Notes under the pieces: generated by a model
Seen by the model: only the letters and a program-made list of their open reading frames with translations
What the model was told of the DNA's origin: nothing
Database searches by the model: none
In this document: piece by piece, positions 19,579 to 28,248 of the stretch
Layout of the letters: each line of letters opens with the position of its first letter
Position numbering within the stretch: position 1 is the first letter of the stretch
Source of the DNA: Sulfurospirillum oryzae
Lineage (GTDB): Bacteria; Campylobacterota; Campylobacteria; Campylobacterales; Sulfurospirillaceae
DNA: 64,000 nt
Assembly (NCBI RefSeq): GCF_025770725.1
Contig: NZ_JANZKZ010000004.1
Span: 62,001 to 126,000, forward strand
Direction of reading: 5' to 3'
Position numbers and translations under genes: made by a program

Positions 19579-20484
19579 ATGGTCATTCGTGAAATTCAGC
19601 AGTTTGCTGAGGTTAGGTCAAGAGCAAGGGCTTATTTGTGTTATCTTTTTACACGCAATATTCCAAATCGTATGCCTGAACCAAACCTTGATGTTATTAC
19701 AACAAGTCTTGATAAAATTGTTCATGAAGTTGAAGAATTTGAAGCGCTTTATCTACTTAATCACAGTGGTGAACAAGTTATCAATAACATCACCGATGAC
19801 CCCCATAAAAAAGGTGGTTTAGGTCAAAACCGTAGTTCAAAATCTTATTATTATCGTGCAGTGCGCGAAAAGCGTTGTGTTTTGAGCGATCCTTATCCTT
19901 CAACATTAACCAATGATTTGACTGTTACAGCATCATATCCAATTTATGATGAACAAGGTAGTTTGAAATTTGTTGCATGTATTGATGTTTCATTAGAGCA
20001 TGTTCTTAAAATCGCACATCCATCTTCTTTACAATCTGCATTTGGGAAAACTTCACAAGTAATCTATACGATTTTTTCACTCTCTTTGCTTGCCATTGCG
20101 TTATTATTACTTTTTAACGGTATGCGAAGTCTTTTCATGCACGGACTTCAATTTGATCTTTTAGATATAAAGGCGATGTTTGAATCAACCATTTTAATTA
20201 CCCTCTCTTTAGCCATTTTTGATCTGGTTAAAACGATCTTTGAAGAAGAAGTTTTAGGTCGTAATGAGAGGGATGAAAGTGGTGGCATGCATAAAACGAT
20301 GGTGCGTTTCTTGGGTTCTATTATTATTGCCCTTGCGATTGAAGCGTTGATGCTGGTCTTTAAATTTGCTATTATTGATGCAGCGCATATCTTGTATGCA
20401 GTTTATCTAATTGGCGGTGTAACATTACTGCTCTTTGGATTGGCTTTTTATCTTAAATCAATACCCCAAAAGAGAGATTCATGA
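19579..20484 (+). CDS. pglG: PglG-like membrane protein with PDC sensor domain
   Basis: A 301-residue inner-membrane protein. Residues 1-150 form a periplasmic-type PDC/Cache domain (SKSYYYRAVREKR, SDPYPSTLTNDLTVTASYPI, CIDVSLE), followed by about four membrane helices and no signalling output domain. Length, position beside pglF/pglB and linkage to cheY-prmA-ftsH match Campylobacter PglG, whose function is unknown. It ends in an ATGA overlap with hisH. Confidence 0.75.
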   Translation: MVIREIQQFAEVRSRARAYLCYLFTRNIPNRMPEPNLDVITTSLDKIVHEVEEFEALYLLNHSGEQVINNITDDPHKKGGLGQNRSSKSYYYRAVREKRCVLSDPYPSTLTNDLTVTASYPIYDEQGSLKFVACIDVSLEHVLKIAHPSSLQSAFGKTSQVIYTIFSLSLLAIALLLLFNGMRSLFMHGLQFDLLDIKAMFESTILITLSLAIFDLVKTIFEEEVLGRNERDESGGMHKTMVRFLGSIIIALAIEALMLVFKFAIIDAAHILYAVYLIGGVTLLLFGLAFYLKSIPQKRDS

Positions 20485-21092
20485 TAGGTTTGGTTGATTA
20501 TAATATGGGTAATCTTAGAAGCGTTACAAATGCTTTTGAGAAACTTGGTGTTGCTATTGAAATTGTTAAAAATGCAGAGGATGTATCAAAATTTGATAAG
20601 ATTATTTTACCAGGAGTCGGTGCTTTCAAAGATGCGATGGATTGTTTACATGAACGTGGTCTTGATGATGCCGTTAAGGCGTTTGCAGCTTCGGGAAAAC
20701 CACTTTTAGGCATTTGCCTCGGAATGCAACTTCTCTTTGAGAGTAGTGTTGAATTTGGTCAGAGTCAAGGGTTAGGGTTGATTGAAGGGGAGATCGTTAG
20801 GTTTGATACATCGCGCTTTCCTCAGCGTTTAAAGGTTCCACACATGGGTTGGAATGAGCTTTTTATAGCCAAAGATTCCCCTCTTTTTAAAGGGATGCCA
20901 AAGTCGTTTTATCTCTATTTTGTCCATAGCTTTCATGCTCAGTGTGACGAAAAATATATTATTGGGAAAACACTCTATGGGTATGAATTCCCCAGTGCGG
21001 TGCAAAAGGAAAATGTGTTTGGATTCCAACCGCATCCTGAAAAATCACATGCAAATGGATTAGCAATTTTAAAGAATTTTGTGGAGTTATAA
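20481..21092 (+). CDS. hisH: imidazole glycerol phosphate synthase subunit HisH
   Basis: A 203-residue glutamine amidotransferase of histidine synthesis. [13 protein letters not shown] holds the nucleophile cysteine and [12 protein letters not shown] the His-Glu pair. It is followed with a one-base overlap by hisA, indicating the biosynthetic copy, in contrast to the sugar-pathway homologue at 6656. hisF is not in the window. Confidence 0.93.
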   Translation: MIGLVDYNMGNLRSVTNAFEKLGVAIEIVKNAEDVSKFDKIILPGVGAFKDAMDCLHERGLDDAVKAFAASGKPLLGICLGMQLLFESSVEFGQSQGLGLIEGEIVRFDTSRFPQRLKVPHMGWNELFIAKDSPLFKGMPKSFYLYFVHSFHAQCDEKYIIGKTLYGYEFPSAVQKENVFGFQPHPEKSHANGLAILKNFVEL

Positions 21093-21814
21093 TGGATATT
21101 TTACCAGCAATCGATCTAAAAGATGGCAAAGCAGTACGTCTTACTAAAGGGCTTATGGAGAGTGCAAAGATTTACTCTAATGAGCCTTGGGAAGTAGCCA
21201 AAGTATTTGAAGAAATGGGTTCATCTTGGGTTCATTTGGTAGATTTAAACGGTGCTTTTGCGGGGGAGCCTAAAAATCTTGAGCAAATTGAAAAGATTCG
21301 CAAAAATTGCAATCTCAAAATCGAGTTAGGGGGTGGTATTCGTGATGAAGAGACCATTCGCCGTTATGTGGATTTAGGGATTGATCGTGTTATTTTAGGC
21401 TCAATTGCGTTGAAAAATCCAGCGTTTGTGAAAGAAATGGCTCAAAAATATCGTGTTGTGGTTGGCATTGATGCTATTGATGGTTATGTTGCCGTAGAAG
21501 GTTGGGCTGAGAAATCAACCATGCACGCGACTGATCTTGCGCGTGCCTTTGCTGATGTAGGCGTAGAAGCGATCATTTGTACCGATGTTGGACGAGATGG
21601 AATGCTGAGTGGTGTTAATCTTGATTTTACGCTCTCAATTGCGGAGGCTTCAGGGATTGCCACGATTGCAAGTGGAGGATTAAAAAATTTGGACGATATT
21701 ATAACGTTGAAACAGAGCCATAAGGTAGCTGGTGTCATCGTGGGAAAAGCATTTTACGAGGGGAATTTAGATTTACGCGAAGCGTTTGCGTTTGTGGCTA
21801 ACGAAACGCTTTAA
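21092..21814 (+). CDS. hisA: HisA, ProFAR isomerase
   Basis: A 240-residue TIM-barrel isomerase of histidine synthesis. The catalytic aspartates lie in [19 protein letters not shown] (Asp7/8 region) and [24 protein letters not shown] and [10 protein letters not shown] are the two phosphate-binding loops. A weak 9-bp hairpin (21814-21838) follows the stop before the cheY leader. Confidence 0.95.
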   Translation: MDILPAIDLKDGKAVRLTKGLMESAKIYSNEPWEVAKVFEEMGSSWVHLVDLNGAFAGEPKNLEQIEKIRKNCNLKIELGGGIRDEETIRRYVDLGIDRVILGSIALKNPAFVKEMAQKYRVVVGIDAIDGYVAVEGWAEKSTMHATDLARAFADVGVEAIICTDVGRDGMLSGVNLDFTLSIAEASGIATIASGGLKNLDDIITLKQSHKVAGVIVGKAFYEGNLDLREAFAFVANETL

Positions 21815-21883
21815 ACTAAGTTCAAAGGAAACTTGGTTAGAATTTAACCAATAGCAATAACTTAAACGATAAAAGGAGTGACA

Positions 21884-22249
21884 TTGAAGCTGCTTGTAGT
21901 AGATGATAGCTCGACAATGCGCCGTATTATTAAAAACACATTACAGAGATTAGGTTTTAATGACGTTTTAGAAGCTGAGCATGGTGTCGAAGCTTGGCAA
22001 ATTATGGAAAGAACGCCTGATATTAATGTGCTTATTACCGATTGGAACATGCCTGAGATGAATGGTTTAGATTTGGTTCGAAAAGTAAGAGCTGAGAAAA
22101 AATATGAGAGTATGCCTATTATTATGGTAACAACTGAAGGTGGTAAAGCCGAGGTTATTACAGCACTTAAAGCAGGTGTCAATAACTATATTGTTAAACC
22201 TTTTACACCGCAAGTCTTAAAAGAAAAACTCGAGGATGTTTTAGGTTAA
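21884..22249 (+). CDS. cheY: chemotaxis response regulator CheY
   Basis: A 121-residue single-domain receiver. The TTG at 21884 is chosen as start: AGGAG lies 6 bases upstream and translation then begins MKLLVVDDSSTMRR, as in other CheY proteins; a GTG at 21878 overlaps the ribosome site. Acidic pocket residues are in VVDDSS, the phosphorylated aspartate is Asp53 in ITDWNMPEM, and the conserved lysine is in VKPFTP. It should bind FliM at the flagellar switch when phosphorylated. Confidence 0.93.
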   Translation: MKLLVVDDSSTMRRIIKNTLQRLGFNDVLEAEHGVEAWQIMERTPDINVLITDWNMPEMNGLDLVRKVRAEKKYESMPIIMVTTEGGKAEVITALKAGVNNYIVKPFTPQVLKEKLEDVLG

Positions 22250-22254
22250 TTTGA

Positions 22255-23082
22255 ATGGAAAAAACCTATAACGAACTTCATATAACTCCTAGTAGTGACT
22301 ATCCACTTTTTCTTGATTTTATTATGAGCCTCAGCGATGAGGCTATTGAAGAAGCGGAAGGCAGCATTATTTTACGTAGTGAAGATAACTTAGAAATGCT
22401 TTGTTTTGGGGTGGAGGCTTTTGCAAAAGAGCTTTCTTTAGCTCTTGGTAAAGAGATTCATGCTGAGACTAAACTTTTGGTCAAAGAGAATGAAGATTGG
22501 ATCGCACAGTATAGAAACTCTGTTCAACCTTTACATGTAAATGATTTTTACATTCATCCAAGTTGGGTAGAAGGTGTTGAGGGCAAAAAGAATATTATTA
22601 TTGATCCCGCATTAGCTTTTGGCTCTGGACATCATGAAACAACGTATGGTTGTTTGCTTTTGTTGCAAAAATATATCAATAAAGATGCAAGCCTTTTGGA
22701 CGTTGGTTGTGGAAGCGGAATTCTATCGATCGCGGCACGAAAATGTGGAGCGATTGTTGATTTATGCGATACGGATGAGCAAGCAACTGGGAGTGCCATC
22801 GAAAACTTTAAACTCAATCGTGAAAATTTTAATCGTATCTGGACAGGTTCGGTTCAAAAAAGAGAACAAGAGTATGATGTTGTTGTTGCTAATATCATCG
22901 CAGATGTACTCATTATGCTAGCCAGCGACTTGCAAAAAGCAGTGAAAGAAGGAGGATTGCTCATTCTTTCTGGTATTTTAGACAAGTATGTTGATAAGGT
23001 AGAACAGAAGTTTTCTTCGATGAAATTGGTCGAAAAGTATCAAAAAGAGGAGTGGTTTACACTCGTGTTACAAAGGAATTAG
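22255..23082 (+). CDS. prmA: ribosomal protein L11 methyltransferase PrmA
   Basis: A 275-residue SAM-dependent methyltransferase. AFGSGHHETT, LDVGCGSGILSIAARKCG (SAM motif I), and VVANIIADVL (motif IV, N-x-x-A/P-type) are the PrmA hallmarks. It lies between cheY and ftsH as in Campylobacter and ends one base before the ftsH ATG. It includes one TTTACATGTAAA copy (22530-22541) coding LHVN. Confidence 0.92.
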   Translation: MEKTYNELHITPSSDYPLFLDFIMSLSDEAIEEAEGSIILRSEDNLEMLCFGVEAFAKELSLALGKEIHAETKLLVKENEDWIAQYRNSVQPLHVNDFYIHPSWVEGVEGKKNIIIDPALAFGSGHHETTYGCLLLLQKYINKDASLLDVGCGSGILSIAARKCGAIVDLCDTDEQATGSAIENFKLNRENFNRIWTGSVQKREQEYDVVVANIIADVLIMLASDLQKAVKEGGLLILSGILDKYVDKVEQKFSSMKLVEKYQKEEWFTLVLQRN

Positions 23083-25047
23083 ATGAGTCAGAACAATCAA
23101 GATAACAATAAAAACGATAAAAAAAACTTTTTCAATCAAAACCCACTTTTAATGTTTGCTATTTTTTCCATTATTGTTATCGTTTTATTTAAAAATTTTA
23201 CTTCAGTATCTGATGCTGGAATTGGTGCAAATTTTGGCGCACAAAATAGTACAACTAAAAATATTAGCTATTATGAACTTAAAGAGCTGATTAAAAATAA
23301 TCAAATCAATTATGTTGCTATTGGACAAACAACGATCAAAGCATTTTCGCCAGAAGGTGCTCAAAAAACAGTTTATATTGTGAAAAAAGTAGGCGAAGAT
23401 AGTACTTTTATTCCTTTAATGGATGAGAAAAAAGTAGGATATGGCGGTTATAATGAATCCAATATCTTGACAGAAATTCTTTTTTCATGGGTTCTTCCTG
23501 TTTTTGTGTTTTTTGGTATTTGGATGTTTTTGGCAAACAAAATGCAAAAAAATATGGGCGGTGGCATCCTTGGAATGGGAAGTAGCAAAAAGTTGGTCAA
23601 TTCTGAAAAACCTAAAGTTAAATTTGAAGATGTAGCGGGTGTTGAAGAAGCCAAAGAAGAGGTCAAAGAGATCGTTGATTTCCTCAAATTCCCTGATCGT
23701 TATATGAACTTGGGTGCTAAAATTCCTAAAGGCGTTCTTTTAGTAGGCCCTCCAGGTACGGGTAAAACGTTGCTGGCTAAAGCCGTTGCGGGTGAGGCAA
23801 GCGTACCTTTCTTCTCTGTATCAGGTTCTAGTTTTATTGAAATGTTTGTAGGTGTTGGAGCAAGTCGGGTAAGAGACTTGTTTGAAAATGCCAAAAAAGA
23901 GGCACCTGCTATTGTATTTATTGATGAGATTGATGCTATTGGTAAAAGTAGAGCAGCGAATGGCATGATGGGCGGTAATGATGAGCGAGAGCAAACCCTC
24001 AATCAGCTTCTTGCTGAGATGGATGGTTTTAGTTCTGATAAATCACCTGTTATTGTTCTTGCAGCTACGAATAGACCAGAAGTTTTAGATGCAGCGCTTT
24101 TGCGCCCAGGGCGTTTTGATAGACAAGTTTTGGTTGATAAACCAGATTTTCAAGGTAGAAAAGACATTTTAAAAGTTCACAGCGCGGACATTAAGTTGGG
24201 TAAAAATATCGACCTTGAAGAGATTGCACGTTTAACAGCTGGGCTTGCTGGAGCTGATCTTGCTAATATTATTAACGAAGCGGCACTTTTAGGTGGACGT
24301 AAAAATAAAGAGTATGTTGAGCAAATTGATCTTGTTGATGCTGTTGAGCGAGCTATTGCAGGCTTAGAGAAAAAAAGTCGACGTATCAATCCTGAAGAAA
24401 AACGTATTGTGGCATACCATGAGAGTGGTCACGCACTGATTGCCGAAACAACCACAGGCGCAAAGAGAGTCTCTAAAGTTTCGATTATTCCAAGAGGTTT
24501 AGCCGCGCTTGGTTATACCCTCAACACGCCAGAAGAGAATAAATTTTTAATGCAAAAGCATGAACTTATTGCTGAAGTCGATGTTCTTTTAGGCGGACGT
24601 GCTGCCGAAGAGGTGTTTTTAGGTGAAATTTCAACGGGTGCAGGCAATGACCTTGAGCGTGCAACGGATATTATTAAAGCTATGGTCAGCATTTATGGCA
24701 TGAGTGATGTTGCAGGTTTAATGGTGCTTGAAAAACAGCGTAATACGTTCTTAAATGGCGGCACTACAAAAGACTATAGTGAAAAAATGGCTGAAAAGCT
24801 GGATGAGCATATTAAAGAGACATTGCAAGCGCGTTATGTGATTGTTAAAGAGCGTTTGGAAGAGTATCGTGAGTGTATTGAACGCATTGTGGCAAAACTC
24901 AGTGAGTATGAAACCATTGATGGGGTTCAGTTGCGTGAAGTCATTGAGGCGTATGAGGCAGAGTCTAATATTCCTTCAAAACTCAAAGCGGCACTTGTTA
25001 AACATGAGCCAAAAATTACAGAAGAACAGTCCAATAACAATGCGTAA
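23083..25047 (+). CDS. ftsH: ATP-dependent zinc metalloprotease FtsH
   Basis: A 654-residue membrane AAA+ protease. Two membrane helices (about residues 20-38 and 128-150) flank a periplasmic domain; the AAA module has Walker A GPPGTGKT near residue 221, Walker [12 protein letters not shown], and arginine fingers RPGRFDRQV; the zinc site HESGH is near residue 445. It degrades membrane and short-lived cytoplasmic proteins. The coding region overlaps the start of the next gene by 8 bases. Confidence 0.97.
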   Translation: MSQNNQDNNKNDKKNFFNQNPLLMFAIFSIIVIVLFKNFTSVSDAGIGANFGAQNSTTKNISYYELKELIKNNQINYVAIGQTTIKAFSPEGAQKTVYIVKKVGEDSTFIPLMDEKKVGYGGYNESNILTEILFSWVLPVFVFFGIWMFLANKMQKNMGGGILGMGSSKKLVNSEKPKVKFEDVAGVEEAKEEVKEIVDFLKFPDRYMNLGAKIPKGVLLVGPPGTGKTLLAKAVAGEASVPFFSVSGSSFIEMFVGVGASRVRDLFENAKKEAPAIVFIDEIDAIGKSRAANGMMGGNDEREQTLNQLLAEMDGFSSDKSPVIVLAATNRPEVLDAALLRPGRFDRQVLVDKPDFQGRKDILKVHSADIKLGKNIDLEEIARLTAGLAGADLANIINEAALLGGRKNKEYVEQIDLVDAVERAIAGLEKKSRRINPEEKRIVAYHESGHALIAETTTGAKRVSKVSIIPRGLAALGYTLNTPEENKFLMQKHELIAEVDVLLGGRAAEEVFLGEISTGAGNDLERATDIIKAMVSIYGMSDVAGLMVLEKQRNTFLNGGTTKDYSEKMAEKLDEHIKETLQARYVIVKERLEEYRECIERIVAKLSEYETIDGVQLREVIEAYEAESNIPSKLKAALVKHEPKITEEQSNNNA

Positions 25048-25699
25048 TCACTCTTATACTTCAACACAGATTATTGCAAAAGAAGGATGGAACCATAGTG
25101 TCTTGGCATTTATGGTTTTTTTGCTTGCGTATGCACTCTCTTTTTTACCATGGCTCTTCTTTATCATTTTCGTAGGGACTCTTTTTGGTTATCGAAACCC
25201 TGAACGTATTGCTGAAGAAGATGACAAACGCTCTCTTCTTGCTCCTATGGATGGCAAAATCATTGATATTTCAAAAATAAGTTTGAATGACGGTACCGAA
25301 GCATTACGCATTGTGATTCGAAAATCATTTTTCGATGTCGGCGTATTAAGAGCACCCATTGATCTGGATATCGTGAATGTTAAAAATCGCTTTGGACTTT
25401 TTATTTCCTCTTCTTCTCATTTATTTGAAAGCTTATGTGAACGAAAAGGTGTTACATGTAAAAGTGAATTTGCACCGATTAAACTTGTCATGAGTGCGGG
25501 TTTATGGGCGCATAAGATTACACTGTTTCAAAAAGCCAGTACTTTTAAGTCTGGCGAACGATTGGGTTTTTTAAGAGATGGCGAAGTAGCACTTTTACTT
25601 CCCTTGGATACACGCGTAAAAGTTTCACTTAATGATGATGTAAAAGCTGGAAATAGCATTTTAGGCTATCTTTCATATAAGGATAAAGATGACAAATAA
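25040..25699 (+). CDS. phosphatidylserine decarboxylase-like protein lacking the cleavage serine
   Basis: A 219-residue protein of the short Psd family. The ATG at 25040 overlaps the ftsH stop. One membrane hairpin at residues 20-48 is followed by the Psd core (MDGKIIDISK, FFDVGVLRAPIDLDI, GERLGFLRDGEVALLLP). In true short Psd enzymes the last motif ends in G-S, and that serine becomes the pyruvoyl cofactor; here it reads D-G-E. The family relationship is clear, but decarboxylase activity is doubtful. pssA follows in an overlap, so a lipid role is still likely. Confidence 0.8.
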   Translation: MRNHSYTSTQIIAKEGWNHSVLAFMVFLLAYALSFLPWLFFIIFVGTLFGYRNPERIAEEDDKRSLLAPMDGKIIDISKISLNDGTEALRIVIRKSFFDVGVLRAPIDLDIVNVKNRFGLFISSSSHLFESLCERKGVTCKSEFAPIKLVMSAGLWAHKITLFQKASTFKSGERLGFLRDGEVALLLPLDTRVKVSLNDDVKAGNSILGYLSYKDKDDK

Positions 25700-26426
25700 C
25701 AGTGGCAATAAACTTCAATTGATCTATATTTTTCCCAATCTCTTTACAGCAGCAAGTGCTTTTTTAGGGGTGATTAGCATTATAGCTTCAACAAATGGAG
25801 AATTTGAGAATGCAGCTGTTTATATTTTGCTCTCTTTAATTTTTGATGGTCTTGACGGAAGAGTTGCACGTATGACAAATGCGACGAGTAAATTTGGTGC
25901 TGAGTTTGATTCTTTAGCAGATATTGTTGCTTTTGGGGTCGCTCCTGCCATGCTTTTTTACTTTAGTGTAGGTCACATGTATGGAAAATTAGGTTCTTTA
26001 TTATGCGCTATGTATGTTGTTTTTGGCGCTATTCGGTTGGCACGCTTTAATGTAATGATTGGTGTCTCTGAGCCTTCAGTATTTATCGGTGTTCCTATCC
26101 CTACCGCGGCTGTTGTTGTCTCTATGTGGATTTTGTTCTATCGTGAGCATGCCTTTTTTCAAGGCTTTGAATGGATTATGCTCTTAGGTATGGGGTTAAT
26201 CTCTCTTTTAATGGTGAGTAATATTCGCTATCCAAGCTTTAAAAAGATCGATATGAAAAAAGGGCACATCATTAAAGTCTTAGTTTCTTTAGTCATTGTT
26301 TTTTCTTTTTTATATATTTATCCTATTAAAGCGGGTACATTTTTAATTACAGCCTATTTGGCTTATGGGCTGATTCGTGGTATCTATAATTTTGTCGTTG
26401 CAAAATCTCATAAAAATTTAGTATAA
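25689..26426 (+). CDS. pssA: CDP-diacylglycerol-serine O-phosphatidyltransferase
   Basis: A 245-residue CDP-alcohol phosphatidyltransferase with about seven membrane helices. The catalytic motif DGLDGRVARMTNATSKFGAE and the following FDSLAD supply all family aspartates. It makes phosphatidylserine from CDP-diacylglycerol and serine. It overlaps the Psd-like gene by 11 bases, so the two are probably co-translated. The promoter of the leucine leader lies at its very 3' end. Confidence 0.94.
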   Translation: MTNNSGNKLQLIYIFPNLFTAASAFLGVISIIASTNGEFENAAVYILLSLIFDGLDGRVARMTNATSKFGAEFDSLADIVAFGVAPAMLFYFSVGHMYGKLGSLLCAMYVVFGAIRLARFNVMIGVSEPSVFIGVPIPTAAVVVSMWILFYREHAFFQGFEWIMLLGMGLISLLMVSNIRYPSFKKIDMKKGHIIKVLVSLVIVFSFLYIYPIKAGTFLITAYLAYGLIRGIYNFVVAKSHKNLV

Positions 26427-26466
26427 TACGACCACTTTGAGGGGAGAAACTTCTTTACCTCAAAGT
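26422..26466 (+). promoter_or_regulatory. leuL-leuA promoter -10 and 5' hairpin
   Basis: A consensus TATAAT at 26422-26427 would start transcription near 26434. The first transcribed bases form a perfect 9-bp stem: ACTTTGAGG (26434-26442) with CCTCAAAGT (26458-26466). The stem may protect the 5' end or take part in attenuation; its GA-rich part could also pair with the CT-rich Leu codons downstream. No clear -35 box, as is common in Campylobacterota. Confidence 0.55.
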
Positions 26467-26487
26467 ATTTTGAATAAAGGAGAAGCG

Positions 26488-26583
26488 ATGAACAGCGTAG
26501 ATATCGGCATTATGAAATCTATAAAAATTTTACCCAAGATAGAGATCAAAAACGCTCTCCTGCAAAACCTCCTCTCCCTCTAA
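26488..26583 (+). CDS. leuL: leucine leader peptide (31 residues)
   Basis: A short gene with AAAGGAGA upstream, ending NALLQNLLSL: five of the last eight codons are Leu (CTC, CTG, CTC, CTC, CTC), just before the stop. It lies 56 bases upstream of leuA. This is the classic layout of a ribosome-mediated attenuator: scarce charged tRNA-Leu stalls the ribosome on these codons. GGAGAAGCG at the ribosome site (26479-26487) can pair with CGCTCTCC (26553-26560), offering a translational switch; I see no strong GC-rich terminator stem, only T-runs after the stop. Confidence 0.75.
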   Translation: MNSVDIGIMKSIKILPKIEIKNALLQNLLSL

Positions 26584-26639
26584 TCCTTTTTTTCATTTAT
26601 AACTTTTTTTTCAAATAAAATCCATAAGGAATAAACACT

Positions 26640-28199
26640 ATGAATAACAATAAAATTATAATTTTTGATACCACATTACGTGATGGAGAACAGAGCCCAG
26701 GGGCATCTATGAATACTGAAGAGAAGATTCAGATTGCATTGCAGTTACAAAAGTTAGGCGTTGATGTCATTGAGGCAGGTTTCGCCGCGGCAAGTCCAGG
26801 CGATTTTGATGCCATTGCACGTATTGCAGAAGCGGTGACAAAAAGTCGTATTTGCTCCCTTGCGCGCGCACTAGATCGTGACATTAAAGCAGCAGGAGAG
26901 GCTGTTTCAAAAGCAAAAATGAACCGTATTCATACTTTCATTGCAACCAGTCCGATTCACATGCAGTACAAGCTTAAAATGACACCTGATCAAGTCATCA
27001 AAAAAGCAGTTGAAGCTGTTCAGTATGCTAAAACATTTTGTGATGATGTCGAGTTTAGCTGTGAAGATGCTGGACGTAGCGAAGTGAGTTTCATGAAAGA
27101 AGTTTTAGATGCCGTCATCAATGCGGGAGCTACAACGCTAAATATCCCAGATACGGTTGGGTACCGCTTACCAACGGAAATGGGGGCTATTATTAAGTCT
27201 TTGCATGATTTTGTAGGAGATCGTGCGATTATTTCCGTACACAATCATAACGATTTAGGTCTTGCTGTTGCAAACTCTTTGGCATGTATTGAAAACGGTG
27301 CGCGTCAAGTTGAGTGTACGATCAATGGATTGGGTGAACGTGCAGGAAATGCCGCTTTAGAAGAGATCGTTATGGCACTTCGTACGCGCAAAGATCATTT
27401 TAATGGTTATGAGACAAACATTAACATTAAAGAGATTTATCCAACCAGTAAATTGGTCTCTTCCATTACAGGTATTGAGCCTCAACCAAACAAAGCTATC
27501 GTCGGTAAAAACGCTTTTTCTCATGAAAGTGGTATTCATCAAGACGGTGTTCTTAAACATACAGAAACGTATGAGATTATGAGTGCGAAAGACATTGGAC
27601 TTGATAAAAATTCGATTGTACTTGGAAAACATTCAGGCCGTCATGCCTTTAAAGACAAGCTTAATACTTTGGGCTATGAGCTTAAAGATGAAGAAATTAA
27701 CGAAGCCTTTGATCGTTTTAAAATTTTAGCAGATCAGAAAAAAGAGATTTTTGATGACGACTTACGTGCATTGGTTGCCGAAGAGATTACAAAAATTCCT
27801 CAAATTTTTGACTTGGTGAGATTGCAACTCTCTGATTGTGCGCCAGGCGGTGTTCCGAGTGCTGCTGTGACTATTTTACATGAGGGTAAAGAGATAACCG
27901 ATGCAGCTATTGGTAATGGAACAATGGATGCCATCTTTAAAGTGATTGATCGTGTGTGTGGTGTGAGTGGTGAGTTAAAAGACTATAAAGTGGACGCTGT
28001 CTCACAAGGTAAAGATGCGATGGCAAGAGTGCTTGTTAAAGTCGTATTTGATGAGAGTAAACCTGCGATTATGGGACATGGTCTCAGCGTCGATACAATG
28101 CTTGCTACGGCTAAAGCGTATATTGGTGCGCTGAATAGTTACATGTCAATGAAAGAGCGTTTGAGATCGGTTAAAACAAACGAAGAAGAGGGTATATAA
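26640..28199 (+). CDS. leuA: 2-isopropylmalate synthase
   Basis: A 519-residue enzyme catalysing the first committed step of leucine synthesis, acetyl-CoA plus 2-oxoisovalerate to 2-isopropylmalate. [15 protein letters not shown] and [17 protein letters not shown] are the metal and substrate motifs of the DRE-TIM barrel; [14 protein letters not shown] follows. The C-terminal 130 residues form the leucine-binding regulatory domain (SCAPGG-like [13 protein letters not shown]). Preceded by the leader peptide, so probably controlled both by attenuation and by feedback inhibition. Confidence 0.96.
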   Translation: MNNNKIIIFDTTLRDGEQSPGASMNTEEKIQIALQLQKLGVDVIEAGFAAASPGDFDAIARIAEAVTKSRICSLARALDRDIKAAGEAVSKAKMNRIHTFIATSPIHMQYKLKMTPDQVIKKAVEAVQYAKTFCDDVEFSCEDAGRSEVSFMKEVLDAVINAGATTLNIPDTVGYRLPTEMGAIIKSLHDFVGDRAIISVHNHNDLGLAVANSLACIENGARQVECTINGLGERAGNAALEEIVMALRTRKDHFNGYETNINIKEIYPTSKLVSSITGIEPQPNKAIVGKNAFSHESGIHQDGVLKHTETYEIMSAKDIGLDKNSIVLGKHSGRHAFKDKLNTLGYELKDEEINEAFDRFKILADQKKEIFDDDLRALVAEEITKIPQIFDLVRLQLSDCAPGGVPSAAVTILHEGKEITDAAIGNGTMDAIFKVIDRVCGVSGELKDYKVDAVSQGKDAMARVLVKVVFDESKPAIMGHGLSVDTMLATAKAYIGALNSYMSMKERLRSVKTNEEEGI

Positions 28200-28212
28200 C
28201 CTCTTTATCATC

Positions 28213-28247
28213 TTTACATGTAAAGGCAAAAAACCTTTACATGTAAA
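28213..28247. terminator. paired TTTACATGTAAA repeats forming a bidirectional terminator-like hairpin
   Basis: Two copies of TTTACATGTAAA (28213-28224 and 28236-28247) together with flanking GG/CC make a 14-bp perfect stem with a 7-base loop. It lies exactly between convergent leuA and pflB. The stem is followed by few Ts, so intrinsic termination may be weak. Confidence 0.5.
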
Positions 28248-28248
28248 A

